DNA of 64,000 nt from Novosphingobium sp. KA1 (lineage in GTDB: Bacteria > Pseudomonadota > Alphaproteobacteria > Sphingomonadales > Sphingomonadaceae). The notes under the pieces were generated by a model, which was not told the DNA's origin, did no database searches, and was given only the letters and a program-made list of their open reading frames with translations. Location: positions 2,753,001-2,817,000 of the forward strand of contig NZ_CP021247.1 of NCBI RefSeq assembly GCF_017309955.1, in the 5' to 3' direction. Below are positions 49,758-59,672 of this stretch, piece after piece; the first letter of the stretch is position 1; each line of letters opens with the position of its first letter. A program made the translations under genes and the position numbers.

Positions 49758-51704
49758 ATGACTGGGCTAGCGATGCGCCTCTTGAGTTATCGGTTCCTGC
49801 ATCTGCTGCGCGACACGGCGGGCAATATCCTGCCGCTGGCCGCTGTCGGCATGATGGTGGCCGCCGCTGTCGTCGGTTCGGGCATCGATCTCAGCCGGGA
49901 CTACAAGGTGCGCAACCAGCTCCAGGCTGCCTGCGACGCCGCCGTGCTCGCTGGTCGCCGCACGGTGACGACAGCCGGTTTCGACACCGCCTCGCAGACC
50001 GCCGCGAACAACTACTTCGCCACCAATTTCGACAGCACCTCGCAGGAAGTGACCGGCACCAGCTTCGTTGCGGCATCGACCGACGGCGGCAAGACCGTTA
50101 CCGGCACGGCGACGACCACGCTCAACACGCTGGTCATGCGCCTGTTCGGGTTCAACACCTTCACCGTTTCGGTGAGCTGCGCCTCGTCGATGGGCGTGGG
50201 CAATGCCGATGTGATGATGGTGCTCGACACCACCGGGTCGATGGGCCAGATTCTGTCCGGCAGCCAGACCCGCCTGGCCGCGCTGCAACAGGCGATGAAG
50301 GACTTTTACACGACGCTGGCCGATGCGACGGCGGCCACCAACGCGCGTATCCGTTATGGTTTCGTGCCCTACAGCACCACCGTCAACGTCGGCAAGCTGG
50401 TGACGGCCGTGGACCCGAGCTACATTGCCGATACCTGGACCTACCAGACGAAGACGGCGATCTACATCGACTATTCGAGCGCGACGAAGAGCAGCAGTTC
50501 GACGACGTACGGCTCGACGTCGACCGGAAGCCTGACGCAGTATTCCAATACGAGTTACAACAATTCTTCGACTTGCCAGAACAACCTGCCGACTTCCACG
50601 ACCTGGGGTGACTCCGGTTCGGAATCGGTCACGCTGACGGTGAGCGGCACCAGCCCCAACCTCACGGTGACACGCAAGATCTCTCAGGGGCAGACGCAGC
50701 GTACCTACAGTTGCGCGCAGTCGGGTTCGAAGTACAAGATCTACTATCAGGACAGCACCCGCACCGAGACTACCAACGAGACGTGGACCGGCGCCAAGAC
50801 CGTTACCGGAACGCCGACCGCCAACTCGGAATATTACCAGACGGTCTATCAGCCCTGGACGCTGGCCACCGACGTTTTCAAGACGGGCGATTCAGCAACG
50901 CTTTACACCGGCACCAACGGGACCGCGGTCTCCTCTACCTGGGATGGCTGCATCCTGGAGCGTTCCACGGTTGCCACCAGCAGCATCAGCTACAATTCGG
51001 TGACCGGCATCTCGCCCTCCAGTGCCTACGACATCGATCTCGACACGATTCCCAGCAACGATGCCACGCGCTGGGGACCGCTCTGGCCCGAGGCCGCTTA
51101 CATGCGCTGTTCCAGTGGCACGTGCGGCAGCAACAACATGACTTATGCCAGTACCACCAACGGCAAACTGGCGACTTCTCCCTGCCCGGCGCAAGGGCAG
51201 TTGCTGACCGAGATGTCGCAATCCGCCTTCAATACTTACGCCAATTCGCTGGTCGCCAACGGGAATACCTACCTCGACATCGGCATGATCTGGGGCGGCC
51301 GGATGATTTCGCCCGAAGGCATCTTCCAGGACAACGTCAACACTGAAGCCGCGAACGGCGGCGAGGTATCGCGCCATCTGATCTTCATGACCGACGGCGA
51401 GATGCAGACGGTCAATTATTACCAGCAGGCCTGGGGCATGGAATACTGGGACCGCAAGGTCGCCAGCGACGGCAGCTCGTCGACCGAGACGGCAAACCAT
51501 ACCAAGCGCTTCCTGGCCGTCTGCGAGGCGATCAAGGCGAAGGGCATCCGTCTCTGGGTGATCGCCTTCACGTCCACCTTGTCGAGCGACCTGACGACCT
51601 GCGCCTCGGCCAACAGTTCCTATACGGCCGCCAATGCGACTGAACTGAGCACGGCCTTCCAGGAAATCGCCAAGCAGGTCGGCGAACTGAGGCTGACCCA
51701 GTGA
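49758..51704 (+). CDS. TadG-like membrane protein with von Willebrand A-type domain
   Basis: The 648-residue protein has a TadE/TadG-type N-terminus: RDTAGNILPLAAVGMMVAAA followed by a single membrane helix (about 22-45). A von Willebrand A-type region has the metal-site motif VLDTTGSMG near residue 155 and a second part LIFMTDGEMQT after residue 530. Between the two lies a long insertion (about 235-450) unusually rich in Ser, Thr, Tyr and Asn, which looks extracellular and low in complexity. TadG-type proteins contribute to Flp/Tad pilus assembly or anchoring. Here only three small tad-type genes are present, with no secretion ATPase or pilin nearby. Met6 is an alternative start. Confidence 0.82.
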   Translation: MTGLAMRLLSYRFLHLLRDTAGNILPLAAVGMMVAAAVVGSGIDLSRDYKVRNQLQAACDAAVLAGRRTVTTAGFDTASQTAANNYFATNFDSTSQEVTGTSFVAASTDGGKTVTGTATTTLNTLVMRLFGFNTFTVSVSCASSMGVGNADVMMVLDTTGSMGQILSGSQTRLAALQQAMKDFYTTLADATAATNARIRYGFVPYSTTVNVGKLVTAVDPSYIADTWTYQTKTAIYIDYSSATKSSSSTTYGSTSTGSLTQYSNTSYNNSSTCQNNLPTSTTWGDSGSESVTLTVSGTSPNLTVTRKISQGQTQRTYSCAQSGSKYKIYYQDSTRTETTNETWTGAKTVTGTPTANSEYYQTVYQPWTLATDVFKTGDSATLYTGTNGTAVSSTWDGCILERSTVATSSISYNSVTGISPSSAYDIDLDTIPSNDATRWGPLWPEAAYMRCSSGTCGSNNMTYASTTNGKLATSPCPAQGQLLTEMSQSAFNTYANSLVANGNTYLDIGMIWGGRMISPEGIFQDNVNTEAANGGEVSRHLIFMTDGEMQTVNYYQQAWGMEYWDRKVASDGSSSTETANHTKRFLAVCEAIKAKGIRLWVIAFTSTLSSDLTTCASANSSYTAANATELSTAFQEIAKQVGELRLTQ

Positions 51705-52303
51705 CCGGGCGCCGCCTTCGCGCTCTGCGCACCCGTCTACGCCGTGATCAGGCCGGTGTCACCGCGCTGGAATTCGCGGTGGCGGGGCCGGTGCTGATCG
51801 TGCTGCTGATGGGCATCTTCGATATCGGCCACATGGCCTATGTCAGCGCGGTGCTGCACGGCGCGGTCGAGGAATCGGCGCGTAACGGCACGCTGGAGGC
51901 GGTCGATACCGCAGCGCAGGACCAGGCGATCGCCAGCATCGTCGGCAATGTCGCGCCGGGCGTGACGATCGCCGTCACGCGCAGCAGCTATTACGACTTC
52001 TCCGACATCGCACGGCCCGAGGCGTGGAACGACGCCAATTCGAACGGCACCTGCGACAACGGGGAAACCTACACCGACGAGAACAAGAACGGCCAGTGGG
52101 ATGCCGATATCGGCAAGTCGGGCAATGGCGGCGCCAACGACGTTGTCGTCTACACCGTCAAGGCGACCTACAAGCCGCTGTTCCCGATCCCCGGCCTGAC
52201 CAACCGCGACAACAGCCGCACGCTGACGGCGATCGCGGTGCGGAAGAACCAGCCATACGCGCTGCAGAGCAGCTATGGCTCGGCGGCGGGGAGTTGCCGA
52301 TGA
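51701..52303 (+). CDS. TadE-like pseudopilin-type protein
   Basis: The gene starts with GTG at 51701, overlapping the TadG-like stop (GTGA). The 200-residue protein has a short basic leader, then RDQAGVTALEFAVAGPVLIV, the TadE signature with the conserved Glu inside the membrane segment. The exported part contains an Asp/Asn-rich loop (NDANSNGTCDNGETYTDENK) that resembles a calcium-binding turn and is not a common TadE element. It probably sits in the inner membrane and works with its two neighbours. Confidence 0.85.
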   Translation: MTGRRLRALRTRLRRDQAGVTALEFAVAGPVLIVLLMGIFDIGHMAYVSAVLHGAVEESARNGTLEAVDTAAQDQAIASIVGNVAPGVTIAVTRSSYYDFSDIARPEAWNDANSNGTCDNGETYTDENKNGQWDADIGKSGNGGANDVVVYTVKATYKPLFPIPGLTNRDNSRTLTAIAVRKNQPYALQSSYGSAAGSCR

Positions 52304-52944
52304 AGCGGATGCTTGTTCCTCGCCTGCGCCGCGTCATGCGCAGGCTCCGGCGCGATTGCAGCGGCGTGTCGCTGATGGAATTCGCGCTGATGCTGCCGAT
52401 CATGCTGACGCTGGGCCTCTACGGCACCGAGCTTGCCTACATGGCGATGGTGAAGATGGAGGTTTCCCAGATCGCGACTTCGGTGGCGGACAACGCCTCG
52501 CGCCTTGGCCAGACCGACAATACCGCGGTAACCCCGACAGTGACCGAGACGCAGATCAACTCGGTCATGTCGGGCGCGGTCATGCAGGGCAGTTCGTTCA
52601 ATTTCACCGGCAACGGGCGGATCATTCTCTCCAGCCTGGAGATCAACTCCAGCAACCAGCAATACATCCACTGGCAGCGATGCCGGGGCAGCCTGGCGCG
52701 CAGTTCGGCCTATGGGGCGGCAGGCACCACGCTCACCGGCATGGGCAAGACCGGGCACGTGATCACCGCGACGACCAATTCGGCGGTCATGTATGTCGAG
52801 GTCTATTACGCCTACCAGCCGCTGTTCGGGACGATGTTTGTCCAGAACCCGGTGTTCTATCAGGAAGCGGCCTTCCTGATCCGCGACAGCCGCAACCTCA
52901 CCGCGGGCGTCACCGGTACCGGCGGGCAGTCGGCCTGCAGCTGA
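52300..52944 (+). CDS. TadE-like pseudopilin-type protein (second copy)
   Basis: The ATG at 52300 overlaps the previous stop (ATGA). The 214-residue product repeats the TadE layout: a strongly basic N-terminus, RDCSGVSLMEFALMLPIMLT with the conserved Glu, then an extracytoplasmic beta-rich part. It is the last gene of the three-gene tad-like operon. All three overlap by 4 bases, so equal expression is likely. Confidence 0.85.
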   Translation: MKRMLVPRLRRVMRRLRRDCSGVSLMEFALMLPIMLTLGLYGTELAYMAMVKMEVSQIATSVADNASRLGQTDNTAVTPTVTETQINSVMSGAVMQGSSFNFTGNGRIILSSLEINSSNQQYIHWQRCRGSLARSSAYGAAGTTLTGMGKTGHVITATTNSAVMYVEVYYAYQPLFGTMFVQNPVFYQEAAFLIRDSRNLTAGVTGTGGQSACS

Positions 52945-52994
52945 CGTACCAGTTTGCGTGACAACATGCGAAGGCTGGGCTAGGGGCAGGGGCC

Positions 52995-53393
52995 ATGGGG
53001 ACCTGGCGCGTCTTTTTCCGGCAGTATCACAAGCAAGCGCTTGTATTTGCGGCTATCGCGCTCTGCCTCAAGGCCCTTCTGCCGACCGGCTTCATGCCGG
53101 GGCAGGGGCTCCGCGCGATCACCATCGAGATCTGTCACGATGCCTCCGGCGGTGACGGCACCCTGCAGATGCTGGTGCCGCTCAAGACCGGCGGCGATCA
53201 CGTGCCCGGCAAGCCTGCCAAGGGCGAATGTCCGTTCGGCGCGCTGTCGATGGTCTCGCTGGGCGGCGCCGATCCGGTGCTGCTGGCGCTGGCGATCGCC
53301 TTCATCGTGGCGCTGGGCTTCGCGCCGGTCCGCGCGGTTGCGCTTGCCCCACGGCCCCATTTGCGCCCACCGCTGAGAGGCCCTCCGGCCTGA
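52995..53393 (+). CDS. DUF2946-family small membrane protein
   Basis: The 132-residue protein has an N-terminal hydrophobic segment, LLPTGFMPGQG, then EICHDASGGDG, a CPFGALS motif and a second hydrophobic segment near residues 95-112. This PTGFMP / CH / CPF pattern is the DUF2946 family. Members occur next to copper receptors and similar metal-uptake genes. The next gene is an OprC/NosA-like receptor, which supports a role in copper handling. The His and Cys residues could bind the metal, though this is inferred. Confidence 0.78.
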   Translation: MGTWRVFFRQYHKQALVFAAIALCLKALLPTGFMPGQGLRAITIEICHDASGGDGTLQMLVPLKTGGDHVPGKPAKGECPFGALSMVSLGGADPVLLALAIAFIVALGFAPVRAVALAPRPHLRPPLRGPPA

Positions 53394-53501
53394 GCCGATC
53401 CCGTGGCCGCCTGCGCAGCGCACGGCGGCCCGGTATTTCGACAGTTCAGGTCACGCAGGGTCGGCGCGGAGCGCTGGCCCCGCGAACAACAGGGTTTTTC
53501 C

Positions 53502-55673
53502 ATGAAGACGTCCATTTTCGCGATCGCCGCGGCGCTCGCTCTTGCGCCTGCCCCTCTTGCCGCCCAGGAAACCGGTTCCGACGAGCCGCCCGCCGCCGAG
53601 GCCGCCGCGCTTCCCGCCCTCCACGCGGACTTCACGTCGGCCGTGCGCAATATCGCCGCGGCGCCGCTCAACGCCTCCAGGGTCTCGGTGGAGCGCCTTC
53701 GCCGCGAGGCGGTGTCGAGCAGCGATACCGGCGCCATCCTTGCGCAGCTTCCCGGGGTGAGCGCGGCGAGCGGGGGCGGCCTGTCCTCGATGCCGATCCT
53801 GCGCGGGCTCAGCGAGCAGCGGGTGCTGATCGTTGTCGACGGGCTGCCGATCGACGTTGCCTGTCCCAACGACATGAACCCGCCGCTGTCCTACACCGAT
53901 CCCCAGACGGTCGGCGCCATCGCGGTGGTGCCCGGCGTCTCGCCGGTGAGCATGGGCGGCGACACCATCGCCGGGATCGTCAGCGTCGAGAGCCGGATGC
54001 CGCGCTTCGCGGTGGAAGGCGGCACATTGGTGACGGGAGAGGCCTCGAGCTTCTATCGCAGCAATGGCGATGGCTTCGGCGGCGCGCTTTCGCTGACCGT
54101 GGCGGGCAAGCGCGTGAGCGCGACCTATACCGGCTCCTACACCCAGTCCGACGACTACAAGGGCGGCGGCGCGATGGGCAAGGTGCGCTCCACCGAATAC
54201 GCCAAGACCGATCACCAGCTTGCCCTCGCCGCGCAGACCGATGTCGGCCTGTTCGAGGTGAAGGGGGGCTATCACTTCGCGCCCTATGAGGCCTTCCCCA
54301 ACCAGTACATGGACATGACCTCGAACACGTCGTGGTTCCTCAACGGCCGCTATCGCGGGGTGTTCGGCTGGGGCGATGTCGATTTCACCGCCGGCTACCG
54401 CGATACCGACCATGCGATGGACTTCCTGGCCGACAAGCAGCCTGGCACGATGCCGATGAAGACCGAGGTTCATTCCTTCACGTCCGCGCTCAAGGTCAAC
54501 CTGCCGCTCGGCCGCAAGGACACGCTGCACCTTGGCGGCGATTTCCATCACGAAGGGATGGACGACTGGTGGCCGCCGGTTGCCGGGTCGATGATGATGG
54601 GGCCGGACACCTACCTCAATATCAACAACGGCAGGCGTGACCGTCTGGGCCTGTTCGGGGAGTGGGAATCGCACTGGTCGGACCGTCTCTCTACGCTGAT
54701 CGGCGCGCGGTTCGACCGGGTGACGATGAACACCGGCGCGGTCCAGCCTTACGGCACCGATATGATGAACATGGCCGATGCAATGGCCGCGGCCACGTTC
54801 AACGCCGCCGACCGTCATCGCCGTGACAACAACTGGAGCGCGACGGCGCTGGTCAGCTGGCAGGCGGCGGACATGCTGGCCTTCGAACTGGGTTATGCCC
54901 ACAAGACCCGCTCGCCCAACCTCTACGAGCGCTATGCCTGGGGGCAGGGGGCGATGTCGAGCCAGATGATCGGCTGGTACGGCGATGGCAACGGCTATGT
55001 CGGCAACCTCGACCTCAAGCCGGAGCGGGCGGACACGGTCAGCGCGGCCCTGCGGCTGACCGCGAAGGGCGGCGCCATGCTCAAGATCTCGCCCTACTAT
55101 ACCCGCGTTCACGACTACATCGATGCGGTCCGCCTCAGGGACCTGACCGACATGATGGGCATGCCCAGCGGCTTTGTGCAGTTGCAGTTCGCCAACCAGG
55201 AGGCCGAGCTCTACGGCATCGACGCCAGCGCCAGCGTGCCCTTGCAGCGCACCGCGCGCGGCGAGACCGACTTCACCGCCAGCGCCGCCTGGGTTCACGG
55301 GCAGAACCGCTCGGACAACGGCCCGCTCTACCGGCAGATGCCGTTCAACCTGACGATGGGCCTCGCGCATCGCAGCGGCGCCTTCGAGGCGGGCGCGGAC
55401 ATCCAGTTCGTGGCCGAGAAGACCCGTGTCGATGCCACCCGCAACGAGCCGCGCACGCAGAGCTATGCGCTGGTGAACCTGCGGGCGGGCTATACGCTGG
55501 GGCTGCTGGCGCAGGGCATCACGCTGACGGTGGAAGCGAAGAACCTGTTCGACAAGGGCTATGCCCTGCCGCTCGGCGGCATGTCGCTGGGCGACTACGG
55601 CGCCACCGGCATGCTGCGCCCGGTACCGGGCATGGGCCGCTCGATCAACTTCGGGATGAGCACCCGCTTCTGA
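53502..55673 (+). CDS. TonB-dependent copper receptor (OprC/NosA-like)
   Basis: The 723-residue receptor starts at the ATG at 53502 with a signal peptide (MKTSIFAIAAALALAPAPLA). The plug holds VDGLPIDVACPNDMNPPLSY, very close to the ACPNHMNPPLSY motif of OprC/NosA copper receptors. The barrel is rich in Met (for example TMPMKTEVHS, GSMMMGPDTY, GTDMMNMADAMA), as expected for copper ligands. It ends in Phe (STRF). The DUF2946 gene just upstream fits. Copper import, or supply for copper enzymes, is the probable role. Confidence 0.88.
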   Translation: MKTSIFAIAAALALAPAPLAAQETGSDEPPAAEAAALPALHADFTSAVRNIAAAPLNASRVSVERLRREAVSSSDTGAILAQLPGVSAASGGGLSSMPILRGLSEQRVLIVVDGLPIDVACPNDMNPPLSYTDPQTVGAIAVVPGVSPVSMGGDTIAGIVSVESRMPRFAVEGGTLVTGEASSFYRSNGDGFGGALSLTVAGKRVSATYTGSYTQSDDYKGGGAMGKVRSTEYAKTDHQLALAAQTDVGLFEVKGGYHFAPYEAFPNQYMDMTSNTSWFLNGRYRGVFGWGDVDFTAGYRDTDHAMDFLADKQPGTMPMKTEVHSFTSALKVNLPLGRKDTLHLGGDFHHEGMDDWWPPVAGSMMMGPDTYLNINNGRRDRLGLFGEWESHWSDRLSTLIGARFDRVTMNTGAVQPYGTDMMNMADAMAAATFNAADRHRRDNNWSATALVSWQAADMLAFELGYAHKTRSPNLYERYAWGQGAMSSQMIGWYGDGNGYVGNLDLKPERADTVSAALRLTAKGGAMLKISPYYTRVHDYIDAVRLRDLTDMMGMPSGFVQLQFANQEAELYGIDASASVPLQRTARGETDFTASAAWVHGQNRSDNGPLYRQMPFNLTMGLAHRSGAFEAGADIQFVAEKTRVDATRNEPRTQSYALVNLRAGYTLGLLAQGITLTVEAKNLFDKGYALPLGGMSLGDYGATGMLRPVPGMGRSINFGMSTRF

Positions 55674-55681
55674 CGGCCTGG

Positions 55682-55738
55682 GGATCGATTCCGGCATGGG
55701 AGCCCCTTGGATAGGGGCGTCCAATGCCGTGTCGATCC
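55682..55738. repeat. Large imperfect inverted repeat (57 bp) after the copper receptor gene
   Basis: Three nested arms pair: GGATCGA (55682-55688) with TCGATCC (55732-55738), CGGCATGGGA (55692-55701) with TCCAATGCCG (55720-55729, one mismatch), and GCCCCT (55702-55707) with AGGGGC (55713-55718) around a 5-base loop. It starts 9 bp after the receptor stop. Confidence 0.75.
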
Positions 55739-55751
55739 ATCATGCTACAAA

Positions 55752-55782
55752 CGAAAATGGCGAGGCTGATAGCCTCGCCATT
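55752..55782 (-). terminator. Intrinsic terminator of rpoD
   Basis: AATGGCGAGGCT and AGCCTCGCCATT (55756-55767 and 55771-55782) pair perfectly around a 3-base loop. On the minus strand TTTT and TTTG follow. It may also stop read-through from the copper receptor. Confidence 0.85.
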
Positions 55783-55820
55783 TGCCGCGCGGGATGAGCC
55801 CGCTTGCTGCAGGGCACGGC

Positions 55821-57857
<2,037 letters not shown>

Positions 57858-58218
57858 GCAATCCGTTGTCGTCTTGTTGGCCGTGTCATGACGTCGGTGG
57901 CGCCATGACAAGGCCAGGTTCTCAGATCATCAGCCTGACGGCGCCGGCGAAGGGCGGCCTTGCAGGCAGGAACGAACCCCCTCTGGCCTGGGGTTCAGGC
58001 AATGAGGCCGGATTTCGCTTCCGAAAGGGAGCTGGTCCGTCCGCATGCCGTGCAATCGAATCGGGGGCATCGGCCCCTTGCCCGCTGCCGGCCTGTCGAA
58101 GGCGGCCTTGACCCGTGCCTTCGACATGCACCGCGTGCTTTCCGGGGCCGCTCGTGAAGCGATCGAGGAAAGCGCGAGATGGAGCCATGGCCGCCAGGGG
58201 CGGCCATGGCCAGGTCCA
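57858..58218. other. Intergenic region upstream of rpoD and downstream of the cold-shock gene
   Basis: No convincing gene is seen in these 361 bases. GAACCCC and GGGGTTC (57974-57980 and 57990-57996) form a 7-bp inverted repeat. GCCATGGCCGCC and GGCGGCCATGGC (58184-58195 and 58199-58210) form a perfect 12-bp hairpin just after the cold-shock stop and may end that transcript, although no T run follows. Confidence 0.5.
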
Positions 58219-58923
58219 TCAGCGCTGGACCAGATTCACGGCCGAAGCCTTGCCGCGGCGATCGATCTCGATGTCGAATTCGAGCTGATCGCCTTCCGAC
58301 AGGCCGTGCAGGCCCGAACGCTCGACGGCGCTGATGTGCACGAAGGCATCGGGCTGGCCGTCATCGCGCACGATGAAGCCGAAGCCCTTGGTGCCGTTGA
58401 AGAACTTGACGGTGCCGGTGGCCTTTTCGCCGGTCAGCTGGCGCTGCGCGGGAGCGGCGGAACGCTCGCGGCGCTCGGCGACGATCACTTCGCCGACGAT
58501 CACCAGCTCGGACGCGGAAACCTTGCCGTTACGCTCTACCAGCTGGAATTCCAGCTGCTGGCCTTCGGCCAGCGTCTCGAGGCCGGCAGCCTGCACCGCG
58601 CTGATGTGCACGAAGGCGTCGTCGCCGCCGCTCTCAAGCTGGATGAAGCCGAAACCCTTGTCCGGGTTGAAGAACTTGACCGTGCCGCTGCCCTGGCCAA
58701 CGACGATGCCCTGGCCGCCGCGCGAGCCGCCGCCAAAACCACCGCCACGCGAGCCGCCGAAGCCGCCGCCGCGCGAGCCGCCGAAGCGGTCACCACCACC
58801 AAAACGATCACCACCGCCGTAGCGATCACCGCCGCCAAAGCGATCGTTGCCGCCGCCCCAACGATCATCACCACCGCCAAACCGGTCGCGTCCCTGGCCG
58901 CGATTACCCCTATCGAATGTCAT
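58219..58923 (-). CDS. Double cold-shock-domain protein with Gly/Arg-rich N-terminal region
   Basis: The 234-residue protein has two cold-shock domains. The first runs from about residue 78 to 145 ([26 protein letters not shown]) and the second from about 165 to 232 ([26 protein letters not shown]). Both keep the aromatic RNP1 and RNP2 residues for nucleic-acid binding. Tandem-domain cold-shock proteins are common in Alphaproteobacteria. The first 75 residues are unusual: repeats of Gly-Gly-Asp-Arg-Phe and Arg-Gly-Gly-Gly-Phe, a disordered RGG-like segment as in RNA-granule proteins. The gene probably binds RNA or single-stranded DNA and acts under stress or in stationary phase. Confidence 0.9.
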   Translation of the reverse strand: MTFDRGNRGQGRDRFGGGDDRWGGGNDRFGGGDRYGGGDRFGGGDRFGGSRGGGFGGSRGGGFGGGSRGGQGIVVGQGSGTVKFFNPDKGFGFIQLESGGDDAFVHISAVQAAGLETLAEGQQLEFQLVERNGKVSASELVIVGEVIVAERRERSAAPAQRQLTGEKATGTVKFFNGTKGFGFIVRDDGQPDAFVHISAVERSGLHGLSEGDQLEFDIEIDRRGKASAVNLVQR

Positions 58924-59672
58924 CTTTCAAATACCTTAAGCTACGTCCGACGAATCCCAATCCTCGCGAGTGAACGTAGCACGCAAGGCCGCAGAGCCCA
59001 TTTCAGGTTGCAGGACATACGACGATAGCACCAAAGCGAGGCTTTGGCGACCAAAGTTCTGCGGACGGCGCGAAGCCGTCGCGATCCTCAATTGCTCCGG
59101 GCATGAGGCACGCATTTCCAAAGCGTCCTGTCAACGATTCGGCGCGTGCGGCAGGCCGCGTTTCCAAGCCCGTTTCCTGGCGGGAGGACATTCCTGACGG
59201 CTGGAAAAGCGCGGAAAGCACGGAAGTTCCGGCCCATGTGCCGTTTCCGTCCGAACGGATCATGTGCCGGGCGGTCAGAGACTGTTTGCGCGGCGAGGGG
59301 TATGGAGATGGGGAGGGGAGAGAGCGGCTGCCCCGGCAATATCGACCGGGCGATCCGGCGGCGTCCAGCCGTGATTCCAGCGATGCGCTGCCGCAATTTC
59401 ACGGGCAGCGAGAATCGGATTGCCGCAGGGATCGCCAACGCGGGCCTGCGGGGTCTGGTGATGGATGCCATCACCGCTGGCCGGAAGGGGATATAGCCTC
59501 GTCAGGAAGCGCCGGGACACGGGTGTTGTCTCGCCGCGGTGTCCTTGGTGAATGCACGCGCCGGATGCAAGGCGGGACCAGAAACAAGGGACACTCCTCC
59601 CTGATCCCGCCTCGCGCTGCTGGCCGCCCGTCATTGCGAGGGCGGACAGCAGCGGTCACCTCTTAAGCGGCC
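58924..59672. other. Intergenic region without a supported gene
   Basis: About 750 bases separate the cold-shock gene from the fifth TonB receptor. Open frames exist on both strands, but none looks like a protein I know, and the composition of their translations (high Arg/Pro, no motif) argues against coding. A 14-bp imperfect hairpin (59616-59629 with 59640-59653) lies 20 bp beyond the receptor stop and may end its transcript. The long 5' side of the cold-shock gene could hold a structured leader, but I see no clear one. Confidence 0.45.

Noticed and set aside
59103..59666. A 187-codon open frame in the gap before the fifth TonB receptor
   Set aside because: No recognisable motif, no clear ribosome binding site, and several competing frames of similar quality on both strands.
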